Positions 5,839 through 12,861 of a stretch of 26,153 nt of DNA are shown here, piece after piece; the stretch's first letter is position 1, and each line of letters opens with the position of its first letter. The stretch covers positions 1-26,153 of the forward strand of contig CAMYYX010000007.1 in NCBI GenBank assembly GCA_947303695.1. Direction: 5' to 3'. The position numbers and the translations under genes were made by a program. The notes under the pieces are model-generated. The model was not told the origin of the DNA, made no database searches, and was given only the letters and a program-made list of their open reading frames with translations. Source of the stretch: an uncultured Prevotellaceae bacterium (GTDB taxonomy: Bacteria; Bacteroidota; Bacteroidia; Bacteroidales; Bacteroidaceae).

Positions 5839-8343
5839 ATGAACGTTAGTTATAAATGGCTGAAGGATTATGTCGACTTTGACATGACGCCAGATGAAGT
5901 TTCGAAAGCTTTGACAAGTGTCGGGCTGGAAGTAGAGAGTCTTGAGGAGGTGCAATCGATTAAAGGTGGATTGGCAGGACTTGTGGTAGCACAGGTCCTT
6001 ACTTGTGAACCTCATCCCGATAGTGACCATATGCATGTGTGTACGGTGGATCTGGGCGAAGGACGTGTGGAGCAAATCGTTTGTGGCGCACCTAATTGCC
6101 GGAAGGGACTGAAGACCATCGCTGCTACATTGGGAACGAAACTCTATGATGGCGATAAGGAGTTCGTGATCAAGAAATCGAAGCTGAGAGGTGTGGAGTC
6201 GAACGGTATGCTGTGTGCAGAGGACGAGATAGGAATCGGAAAGAGTCATGCAGGTATCATCGAACTGCCGGAAGATGCTGTGGTAGGAACTCCAGCAGCC
6301 AAGTACTATAACCTTGAGAGCGATTACGTAATCGGTATAGGTATTACTCCGAACCACTCTGACGCTTGCAGTCATTGGGGTGTGGCTCGTGACCTGTATG
6401 CTTATCTTCGCCAGAACGGCTATGAGACATCGCTTCATCGTCCGGATGTGGATGACTTCAAGGTGGACTCACAGAGCCTGCCTATCGCAATCGAGGTGGA
6501 ACAGAAGGAGGCTTGTCCTCGCTATGTGGCTGTCTCGGTGAAGGGCTGTGATGTGAAAGAATCGCCGAAGTGGTTGCAGGACCGTCTGACAGTGATAGGT
6601 CTGCGTCCTATTAATAATATAGTAGATATCACGAACTACATCATGATGGCTTACGGCCAGCCTTTGCATTGCTTCGATGCCGATATGATCAAGGGTCAGA
6701 AGGTGGTTGTGAAAACGATGCCTGAAGGTACTCCGTTCGTTACACTCGATGGGGTAGAGCATAAGCTGTCGGATCGTGACCTCGCTATCTGTAACGCAGA
6801 GGAACCGATGTGTATCGCAGGTGTGTTTGGAGGAAAGGGTAGTGGTACGTATGAGACAACCAAGGATGTGTTGTTTGAGTCGGCTTACTTCCATCCAACA
6901 TGGATTCGTAAGAGTGCCCGTCGTCATGGACTGCAGACAGATGCCAGCTTCCGTTTCGAACGTGGTATAGACCCTGAGGGACAGATCTATGCAGTGAAGA
7001 TGGCTGCCAAGATGGCGAAAGAGCTGGCTGGTGGTGAAATCGCTATGGATATCGTTGACGTAAAGAACGATACGCTGCCTAAGAACGCAACAGTAGAACT
7101 CGAATATAAATACCTGTGGGATTTGGCAGGAAAAGAGATTCCGGCTGCAACCATCAAGTCGATCTGTGAGGATTTGGGAATGAAGGTGCTGAAGGAGACA
7201 GCAGAGACTGTTACGCTTGATGTACCAGCCTACAGAGTAGATGTGACCCGTCCGTGTGATGTTGTGGAAGAGGTACTCCGTATCTATGGATACAACAACA
7301 TGGAGATTCCAACTCAGTTGAAGTCGTCGCTCACCATCAAGGGTGATTTGGACAAATCGTACAAGTTGCAGAACCTGATTGCTGAGCAGTTGGTGGGATG
7401 TGGATTCAATGAGATACTCAATAATTCGCTCACGAAGACCTCGTATTATGACGGACTTGAAGCCTTCAAGGCTGAGAATCTGGTGAAGTTGATGAATCCG
7501 TTGAGTCAGGATCTGGGTGTGATGCGTCAAACCTTGCTGTTCGGCGGTCTTGAAAGCATCTGCCACAATATCAATCGCCGTATGCCCGACCTGAAGATGT
7601 TTGAGTTTGGCAATTGCTACTATTTCAATGCCGCTAAGAAGAGCGAAGAAATAATTGAAGTGAGCAATGCAGAGACTTCAAAGGCTGTGCTTGCTGCTTA
7701 CTCAGAGGATTATCATCTGGGATTGTGGATCACGGGTAAGCGTGTGAGCGGAAACTGGGCTCATGCAGACGAGGAGACTTCCGTATATGAAATGAAAGCT
7801 TACGTGCTCAACGTGCTGAAGCGTCTCGGTACTCCGTTCGGTGCCCTTGTCTTCAGCGAGGAAACGAATGATGTGTGGGCTAAGTCGACGAAGATATGCA
7901 ATCATGGCGGTAAGCTGATTGCTCAGTTCGGTATCGTGAGCAAGAAACAACTCAGCAAGTTGGATATTGACGCTCCGGTTTACTATGCAGACATCAATTG
8001 GACCAACCTGATGAAGATGATCAAAGGTAAGGGTGTCAGCTATCAGGAGATTCCTAAGTTCCCAGCAGTCAGTCGTGACCTTGCTCTGCTGCTTGACAAG
8101 AATGTAGAGTTTGGTGCCATCGAGGCTGCTGCATACAGCGCAGAACGCAAACTGTTGAAAGATGTGCGTCTGTTTGATGTGTACGAAGGAAAGAACCTTG
8201 AAGAAGGTAAGAAGTCGTATGCGGTCAACTTCACCCTGCAGAGTGAGGAGAAGACGCTCAACGATAAGGCTATCGAGGCTGTGATGAACAAGATTGAGCA
8301 GGCAATAGTGAAGGCAACAGGAGCTACGGTGAGAGGGAAGTAA
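5839..8343 (+). CDS. pheT: Phenylalanine--tRNA ligase, beta subunit
   Basis: PheT is the large subunit of the alpha2beta2 enzyme that charges tRNA-Phe. It carries the editing and tRNA-binding domains. The 834-residue product is about the family length. It opens with the typical MNVSYKWLKDYVD. An EMAP/OB-type tRNA-binding domain follows (about 42-150, with HPDSDHMHVC and GVESNGMLCAEDEIG). Next come the B3/B4 editing region (about 210-400), the B5 domain (about 405-480) and the catalytic-like core. The FDX-ACB anticodon-binding domain closes it (about 738-834, from FPAVSRDLALLLD). pheS is not in the window. The ATG is preceded by an A-rich rather than Shine-Dalgarno site. It heads the run of plus-strand genes ending at tRNA-Ser. 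Confidence 0.97.
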   Translation: MNVSYKWLKDYVDFDMTPDEVSKALTSVGLEVESLEEVQSIKGGLAGLVVAQVLTCEPHPDSDHMHVCTVDLGEGRVEQIVCGAPNCRKGLKTIAATLGTKLYDGDKEFVIKKSKLRGVESNGMLCAEDEIGIGKSHAGIIELPEDAVVGTPAAKYYNLESDYVIGIGITPNHSDACSHWGVARDLYAYLRQNGYETSLHRPDVDDFKVDSQSLPIAIEVEQKEACPRYVAVSVKGCDVKESPKWLQDRLTVIGLRPINNIVDITNYIMMAYGQPLHCFDADMIKGQKVVVKTMPEGTPFVTLDGVEHKLSDRDLAICNAEEPMCIAGVFGGKGSGTYETTKDVLFESAYFHPTWIRKSARRHGLQTDASFRFERGIDPEGQIYAVKMAAKMAKELAGGEIAMDIVDVKNDTLPKNATVELEYKYLWDLAGKEIPAATIKSICEDLGMKVLKETAETVTLDVPAYRVDVTRPCDVVEEVLRIYGYNNMEIPTQLKSSLTIKGDLDKSYKLQNLIAEQLVGCGFNEILNNSLTKTSYYDGLEAFKAENLVKLMNPLSQDLGVMRQTLLFGGLESICHNINRRMPDLKMFEFGNCYYFNAAKKSEEIIEVSNAETSKAVLAAYSEDYHLGLWITGKRVSGNWAHADEETSVYEMKAYVLNVLKRLGTPFGALVFSEETNDVWAKSTKICNHGGKLIAQFGIVSKKQLSKLDIDAPVYYADINWTNLMKMIKGKGVSYQEIPKFPAVSRDLALLLDKNVEFGAIEAAAYSAERKLLKDVRLFDVYEGKNLEEGKKSYAVNFTLQSEEKTLNDKAIEAVMNKIEQAIVKATGATVRGK

Positions 8344-8344
8344 G

Positions 8345-8442
8345 GGTTAAAAGTTAAGAGTTAAAAGTTAAAAGTTAAGAGTTAAGAGTTAAAAGTTAAG
8401 AGTTAAGAGTTAAAAGTTAACGGTTAACGGTTATAGGTTAAA
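8345..8442. repeat. Heptamer tandem array (RGTTAAR, 14 units)
   Basis: Fourteen consecutive 7-base units follow one another without a break from 8345 to 8442. They are mainly AGTTAAG and AGTTAAA, drifting to AGTTAAC, GGTTAAC, GGTTATA and GGTTAAA at the right end. The array starts one base after the pheT stop and ends 25 bases before the yebC start. It contains no open reading frame, hairpin or T-run, so it reads as a spacer, or as a slippage-prone element in the mRNA between the two genes. Confidence 0.9.
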
Positions 8443-8467
8443 GAGGAATTTAATAGAAAATCGAAAT

Positions 8468-9199
8468 ATGGGAAGAGCATTTGAATTTAGAAAAGCCCGC
8501 AAATTGAAGAGATGGGGCAACATGGCAAAGACGTTTACACGTCTGGGTAAACAAATCGCGATAGCAGTAGCAGAGGGTGGTCCAGACCCTGATAACAACG
8601 CACACTTGCGTGCAATCATCGCTACCTGTCGTCATGAGAACATGCCGAAAGACAATATCGACCGTGCTATCAAGAACGCAATCGGTAAAGATAAGTCTGC
8701 ATGGAAGTCGATGACTTACGAAGGATATGGTCCTCACGGAATAGCTGTATTTGTTGATACTTTGACAGATAATACGACTCGTACGGTTGCTGATGTCCGT
8801 AGTATTTTCAATAAGTTCAGCGGAACTCTGGGTACGATGGGTTCGTTGGCATATCTGTTCGATCACTATGCGATGTTCTCATTCAAGAAGCCTGAGGGTA
8901 TCGATATGGACGAGATGGTTCTCGACTTGATTGACTACGGAGTAAGTGACGACTTCGATGAGGAGTATGATGAGGATAAGGACGAAACGCTGATTACTAT
9001 CTATGGTGATCCAAAGAGCTTCGCTTTGATTCAGAAGTATCTGGAAGATCACAATTATGAGATTACGACTGCAGAATTCACTTACGTTCCTAACGACCTA
9101 AAGGAAGTGACAGACGAGCAACGTGAGACAATCGACAAGATGGTTGAGCGTCTTGAGGAGTTCGATGATGTGCAGAACGTATATACGAATATGAAGTAG
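8468..9199 (+). CDS. yebC: YebC/PmpR family protein
   Basis: The protein has 243 residues, the usual length. The N-terminus MGRAFEFRKARKLKRWGNMAK is the Bacteroidota form of the family's opening, followed by the conserved NAHLRAIIATCRHENMPKDNI and the YEGYGPHGIA core. The acidic C-terminal third (DEEYDEDKDE) and the closing LEEFDDVQNVYTN are also typical. Members were long annotated as transcription regulators; later work, as I recall, points to a role on the ribosome easing translation of difficult sequences. No signal peptide, so it is cytoplasmic. It sits downstream of pheT across a heptamer repeat and may be co-transcribed. Confidence 0.93.
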   Translation: MGRAFEFRKARKLKRWGNMAKTFTRLGKQIAIAVAEGGPDPDNNAHLRAIIATCRHENMPKDNIDRAIKNAIGKDKSAWKSMTYEGYGPHGIAVFVDTLTDNTTRTVADVRSIFNKFSGTLGTMGSLAYLFDHYAMFSFKKPEGIDMDEMVLDLIDYGVSDDFDEEYDEDKDETLITIYGDPKSFALIQKYLEDHNYEITTAEFTYVPNDLKEVTDEQRETIDKMVERLEEFDDVQNVYTNMK

Positions 9200-9233
9200 G
9201 TAAGTAAGCCGGGATTATAATATATATAATAAG

Positions 9234-9515
9234 GTGAAAGCGATATACCATACTCATGGAACCTGTTCACAGGCTATAGAACTGGAAGTGGACGACAATC
9301 ACGTGATACAAAGCGTGAACTTTGTAGGTGGTTGCTCTGGTAATACTCAGGGTATCTCCATGTTGGTACATGGACATAAGGCCGAAGATGTGATCAATCG
9401 TTTGCAGGGCATACGATGTGGTATGAAGGCGACTTCGTGTCCAGATCAGCTTGCAACCGCACTTGCAGAGGCTGTACGACGTATAGAACAGAATAAAACA
9501 GCAGGAAATGAATAG
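9234..9515 (+). CDS. TSCPD domain protein (TIGR03905-like)
   Basis: A 93-residue protein that I assign to the small TSCPD family. It has HGTCS near the N-terminus, GGCSGNTQG in the middle and CGMKATSCPDQLA near the C-terminus, which match the related domain found at the end of some vitamin-B12-dependent ribonucleotide reductases. The three clusters hold four Cys, consistent with metal binding or redox use, but the function is unknown. The start is GTG at 9234-9236, chosen because the family begins just before this point (KAIYHTHGT). The stop overlaps the next gene by 8 bases, so translation is probably coupled. Confidence 0.85.
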   Translation: MKAIYHTHGTCSQAIELEVDDNHVIQSVNFVGGCSGNTQGISMLVHGHKAEDVINRLQGIRCGMKATSCPDQLATALAEAVRRIEQNKTAGNE

Positions 9516-9912
9516 GATAAAGCTAATAGCACTTTTACTGACAGTCCTATTGATTGCGGCTTGTCAGGAAAGTAAACGAGACAGAATTGAACGTGAGGCT
9601 CGCGAGTGGACGGAACAGAACTGTCCTCGTGCAGAGTTCGAAGACCTCATCATCCTTGATAGCGTGGTGTTCCATAATGACGCAAGCAATAACTTCACAT
9701 ACTATTATTCTGTTCATGGTGATTCAGCTGAGATGGCAGAGATGGTTGCTCAGTACGAAATGCTTGAAAGTGAATTGCTGAAGGCGGTACGTAATTCCGT
9801 AGATTTGCGTCACATCAAGGCAGAGGGGTTGAACATCATCTATTCATATTACAATCCGGAAACAAAGCAGGAGATAGCGTCTTTCTGCTATAAGCCGGAA
9901 GACTATAACTGA
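9508..9912 (+). CDS. Small lipoprotein, function unknown
   Basis: A 134-residue protein with a type II signal peptide: basic start, hydrophobic core, and a lipobox LIAAC giving a lipidated Cys at residue 19. The mature part is acidic, with a charged helix (residues 22-36), then a beta-rich section with YYYSV and IIYSYYNPET. I do not recognise a family. It overlaps the TSCPD gene by 8 bases upstream and shares one base (TGATG at 9910-9914) with the next gene. It is therefore sandwiched between two Cys-rich proteins and very likely translated with them. Confidence 0.82.
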   Translation: MNRIKLIALLLTVLLIAACQESKRDRIEREAREWTEQNCPRAEFEDLIILDSVVFHNDASNNFTYYYSVHGDSAEMAEMVAQYEMLESELLKAVRNSVDLRHIKAEGLNIIYSYYNPETKQEIASFCYKPEDYN

Positions 9913-10400
9913 TGACGAAGGAGGAACGGATACTACGAGCCCGAGAGTTGTTTCTGCAAGGTTACAATTGCTCACAATCGGTATTCTGTGCCTATGCAGA
10001 GGATTATGGGATGCCGCTTGAGTTGGCTTTGAGAGTGTCTGCTTCGTTGGGCGGAGGAATCGCCAGAATGCGTGAAACCTGTGGGGCTGTGTGTGGAATG
10101 GCGATGTTGGTAGGGATGGAAGAAGGCCAGACGAGGCCTAATGACCCCGAGCAGAAGCAGAAGAACTACAAGATTGTACAACAGTTAGCAGGGGAGTTCA
10201 GAGAGCAACATGGAAGCATCAAATGCTCTGAGTTGTTAGGACTGCGAAAAGATGCACCGATTAAGGCTGTTCCTGACGAAAGGACAGCAGAGTATTACAA
10301 GAAACGTCCCTGCTTGCGGATGATTGAATCGGCAGTAGAACTATTTGAAAATTGGAAGGATGGCAGAGTGGACGATTGCGCCGGTCTCGAAAACCGGTAA
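9912..10400 (+). CDS. C-GCAxxG-C-C family (redox-type) protein, 3' end inside tRNA-Ser
   Basis: The 162-residue protein has the family's spaced cysteines: GYNCSQSV (C20), RETCGAVCGM (C57 and C61), SIKCSELLG (C105) and RPCLRMIE (C134). It is cytoplasmic and helical, and the family is a presumed redox or metal-binding protein of unknown role. The start ATG overlaps the preceding stop. Oddly, the frame has no stop before the tRNA. Residues 148-162 (WKDGRVDDCAGLENR) are encoded by the tRNA-Ser gene itself, and the TAA stop (10398-10400) is in the tRNA's variable-arm region. The natural family end is probably near LFEN. The extra tail carries an additional Cys (C156). Confidence 0.85.
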   Translation: MTKEERILRARELFLQGYNCSQSVFCAYAEDYGMPLELALRVSASLGGGIARMRETCGAVCGMAMLVGMEEGQTRPNDPEQKQKNYKIVQQLAGEFREQHGSIKCSELLGLRKDAPIKAVPDERTAEYYKKRPCLRMIESAVELFENWKDGRVDDCAGLENR

Positions 10401-10440
10401 ACGGGTAACCGTTTCGGGGGTTCGAATCCCCCTCCTTCCG
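10354..10440 (+). tRNA. tRNA-Ser(CGA)
   Basis: Acceptor GGAAGGA (10354-10360) pairs with TCCTTCC (10433-10439), and G at 10440 is the discriminator. The anticodon stem CCGGT/ACCGG encloses loop CTCGAAA, so the anticodon is CGA (reads UCG). A long variable arm (ACGGGTAACCGT region) marks a class II serine tRNA. The T stem is GGGGG/CCCCC with loop TTCGAAT. CCA is not encoded. The first 47 bases lie within the coding frame of the preceding gene on the same strand. Confidence 0.95.
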
Positions 10441-10523
10441 CGATAGCTTGTATTTTGTGTTGTGGCTTTTTCTGTGTTCGCACACAATTTTTACCATTTT
10501 TAGCATATTTTTCTTAAAAAATG

Positions 10524-10554
10524 TTTGTTGTTTCAGAAAAATGACGTACCTTTG
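10524..10554 (+). promoter_or_regulatory. Promoter of the winged-helix gene
   Basis: TTTG (10524-10527), a 19-base spacer, then TACCTTTG (10547-10554). The transcription start would be near 10561, about 50 bases upstream of the ATG at 10612. Confidence 0.8.
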
Positions 10555-10611
10555 CAACGTGAAAGAGAGATTCACTTAGGTTTTGTATTAATTTGGTAAA
10601 AAGAAAAGATT

Positions 10612-10821
10612 ATGTTACAGGAAAAAGCTGGAAACATCGCAGGTACTATTTGGAATGCACTTGCAGAGAACAATGGTCAGACTTACAAGCAGATCAAGAA
10701 ATCTACTAAGTTGGCAGAGAAAGATTTCAATCTTGGACTCGGTTGGTTGCTTCGTGAAGACAAGGTAGCTGTTGCTGAGACAGGTGATGAAAAAGATCCT
10801 TTTGTTTACTCTTTGAAGTAA
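10612..10821 (+). CDS. Small winged-helix protein (DUF2582-like)
   Basis: A 69-residue protein matching the small winged helix-turn-helix family DUF2582. It has a first helix (NIAGTIWNALAENN), then QTYKQIKKSTKLAEKDFNLGLGWLLRED as the helix-turn-helix, and a closing beta wing (KVAVAETGDEKDPFVYSL). The size matches the family. It has no sensor domain and no signal peptide. DNA binding is expected from the fold, but its target is unknown. The gene stands alone, with its own promoter (10524-10554) and terminator (10842-10873), so it is a monocistronic unit and should be well expressed. Confidence 0.85.
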   Translation: MLQEKAGNIAGTIWNALAENNGQTYKQIKKSTKLAEKDFNLGLGWLLREDKVAVAETGDEKDPFVYSLK

Positions 10822-10841
10822 TACTACTATTTAGGAATTTA

Positions 10842-10873
10842 AGAGGTATATCTAATAGGTGTACCTCTTTTTT
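10842..10873 (+). terminator. Rho-independent terminator after the winged-helix gene
   Basis: AGAGGTA (10842-10848) pairs with TACCTCT (10862-10868), and the stem is followed by a run of T to 10873. Confidence 0.85.
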
Positions 10874-10948
10874 GTGGTTATTAAACTGAATTTTTGCATG
10901 GTTTTTGAAAAAATATTCACACTCGACAAAAAAATATGATTATATGTA

Positions 10949-10979
10949 TTTGTTGAATAGTAAATATTTTGTACCTTTG
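10949..10979 (+). promoter_or_regulatory. Promoter of the riboswitch/transporter transcript
   Basis: TTTG (10949-10952), a 19-base spacer, then TACCTTTG (10972-10979). The start near 10986 leaves the cobalamin aptamer at the very 5' end of the mRNA. Confidence 0.82.
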
Positions 10980-10996
10980 CATTCGCAATTCAGAAA

Positions 10997-11166
10997 CAGG
11001 ATTGCCCGTGAAGGTTCGCATAGCCGCGATTAATTGGGAACAGGGGTGTGAATCCCCGACTGTCCCGCAGCAGTGAACTCCGTTCTAACTGACCGACACG
11101 ATGTCATTGTCCGTAAGGATGAGAAGACGTCGGAAAGTGGAGTAAGTCTGAAGACCAGCCTTTTCG
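10997..11166 (+). promoter_or_regulatory. Cobalamin riboswitch aptamer
   Basis: The segment has the class's conserved blocks: GGGGTGTGAATCCCCGACTGTCCCGCAGCAGTGA-like core around 11043-11076, and the B12-box variant GTCTGAAGACCAGCC at 11146-11160. A promoter and transcription start lie just upstream, so it is the 5' part of the transporter mRNA. Just downstream, AAAGGC (11193-11198) can pair with GCCTTT (11158-11163), which overlaps the 3' edge of the aptamer. A 7-bp stem (11173-11179 with 11186-11192) lies inside. This is a possible expression switch. Typical cobalamin riboswitches turn expression down when cobalamin is bound. That direction is expected here, not shown. Confidence 0.9.
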
Positions 11167-11244
11167 GTAAAAATGTCGATTGCTTTCGATGTAAAGGCAT
11201 GAGGCACCAGAATATTTTTTTGGTTATATTAATAAAGAATTATT

Positions 11245-12750
11245 ATGTTCAAAAATTTCATTGGGTACAACCTCATTGAGGCATACCATCGTATGCGTCA
11301 TGTGCAGAAGTACCAACCCAGTAGGGTCGTTAAGAAATTAATCCAGGCAGTCATTGTGTTGATTGTGACACTCGTGCTGTGGAATTTGCCAGCTAGTGTG
11401 TTTGGCATGGAGGGTCTGACGGTGGTTCAGCAACGTATCATCGCCATCTTTGCGTTTGCTACGCTGATGTGGATTCTGGAAGTAGTGCCGTCGTGGGCTA
11501 CCTCTGTGGCTATCATCGGTCTGATGTTGTTGTTCTGTAGCGACTCAGGAATCAAACCAATGTGCAACCCCGACGATGTGGGGACGTTGTTATCGTACAA
11601 AGGTGTGATGGCTTGTTTTGCCGATCCTGTGATTATGTTGTTTATCGGCGGATTCATCCTCGCGATTGCAGCAACGAAGACAGGTCTCGATGCTCAGTTG
11701 GCTAAGATATTGCTTGTTCCGTTTGGCAAGAAGAGCAATATGGTGTTGTTAGGATTCCTGCTCATCACAGGTCTGTTCTCTATGTTTGTATCCAACACAG
11801 CTACAGCAGCTATGATGCTGACATTCCTCACTCCTGTGTTCCGTCAGCTGCCACCCGAAGGTAAGGGGCGCATCTCATTAGCGTTGTCAATTCCTATTGC
11901 TGCTAATCTGGGTGGTATGGGAACCCCAATCGGTACCCCTCCAAACACGATCGCCTTGAAATATCTGAACGATCCAGAAGGACTGAATCTGGGAATCGGT
12001 TTCGGACAATGGATGCTCATCATGGTACCTGTTGTTCTCGTGCTGTTGTTTATTGCATGGATATTGTTGCAGAAAATCTTCCCATTCACACAGAAGACCA
12101 TCGAACTCTCTATAGAAGGTGGTATGAAGAAAGGTGTTCAATCGAAGATTGTTATTGCTACTTTTATCGTGACAGTACTCTTGTGGTTGCTCGACACGGT
12201 TACAGGTATTAACAGCTATACCGTAGCCCTCATTCCGTTCGTAGTGTTCTCACTTACAGGTGTGATTGGCCGTAAGGATTTGGAGGAAGTCAACTGGAGT
12301 GTTATCTGGATGGTAGCAGGTGGATTCGCTCTTGGTTATGGACTCAATCAGTCGGGCTTGGCAGAATTAGCAGTAGAGAGCATCCCATTTGGCGAGTTCT
12401 CACCAATCCTCATCCTCGTCCTTTCGGGTATCATTTGTTACCTCCTCTCGAACTTCATCTCCAACTCAGCTACAGCAGCACTGCTGATGCCTATCTTGGC
12501 AATCGTGTGTGGTGCAATGGGAGATAAACTCGACGCAATCGGAGGAATATCTACCGTGCTCATCGGAGTAGCTATTGCAGCCAGCTCAGCTATGGTGCTT
12601 CCAATCTCTACTCCTCCAAATGCATTAGCTTATGCTACGAACCTTGTTACTCAGAAGGATATGGCTCGTATCGGACTTATCGTCGGCATCATCTCTATGG
12701 TGCTTGGCTATGGAGTCCTCTATGTTATAGGAAATCTTCATGTGATATAA
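11245..12750 (+). CDS. SLC13/DASS family dicarboxylate transporter
   Basis: A 501-residue inner-membrane carrier with about 11-12 hydrophobic segments. The two repeated family signatures are intact: SNTATAA with GTPPN in the first half, and SNSATAA with STPPN in the second. These Ser-Asn-Thr/Ser and Thr-Pro loops form the substrate and sodium sites in the family. DASS members carry succinate, fumarate, malate, citrate or, less often, sulfate; the sequence alone does not choose between them. The first 30 residues are cytoplasmic and basic. The gene is preceded by a cobalamin riboswitch and followed by a terminator at 12807-12846, so it forms a single-gene unit controlled by B12. Adjacent genes give no further clue. 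Confidence 0.9.
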   Translation: MFKNFIGYNLIEAYHRMRHVQKYQPSRVVKKLIQAVIVLIVTLVLWNLPASVFGMEGLTVVQQRIIAIFAFATLMWILEVVPSWATSVAIIGLMLLFCSDSGIKPMCNPDDVGTLLSYKGVMACFADPVIMLFIGGFILAIAATKTGLDAQLAKILLVPFGKKSNMVLLGFLLITGLFSMFVSNTATAAMMLTFLTPVFRQLPPEGKGRISLALSIPIAANLGGMGTPIGTPPNTIALKYLNDPEGLNLGIGFGQWMLIMVPVVLVLLFIAWILLQKIFPFTQKTIELSIEGGMKKGVQSKIVIATFIVTVLLWLLDTVTGINSYTVALIPFVVFSLTGVIGRKDLEEVNWSVIWMVAGGFALGYGLNQSGLAELAVESIPFGEFSPILILVLSGIICYLLSNFISNSATAALLMPILAIVCGAMGDKLDAIGGISTVLIGVAIAASSAMVLPISTPPNALAYATNLVTQKDMARIGLIVGIISMVLGYGVLYVIGNLHVI

Positions 12751-12806
12751 GTCTTTATCTACGGACACAACACATTTCGTGTATACGTGTATTTTAATTA
12801 GTTTGT

Positions 12807-12846
12807 GAGAGGGGCGGTTGTCGTGATGACACCGCCTCTCATTTTT
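12807..12846 (+). terminator. Terminator of the transporter gene
   Basis: GAGAGG-GGCGGTTGT (12807-12821) pairs imperfectly with ACACCGCCTCTC (12829-12840), followed by ATTTTT. It lies between convergent genes. The minus-strand side lacks a clean T-run, so it mainly serves the plus strand. Confidence 0.75.
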
Positions 12847-12861
12847 CTTTCCTTCAGTCGT

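Noticed and set aside
6469..7566. 365-residue open frame on the minus strand
   Set aside because: Antisense shadow of pheT; His/Leu/Arg-rich composition without any recognisable domain.
8345..8442. Possible CRISPR array
   Set aside because: Units are 7 bases in direct tandem with no spacers, and no cas gene is in the window.
10354..10440. tRNA-Ser as a phage or island attachment site
   Set aside because: No integrase, no direct repeat of the tRNA 3' end nearby and no compositional break on the right side; ordinary genes continue.
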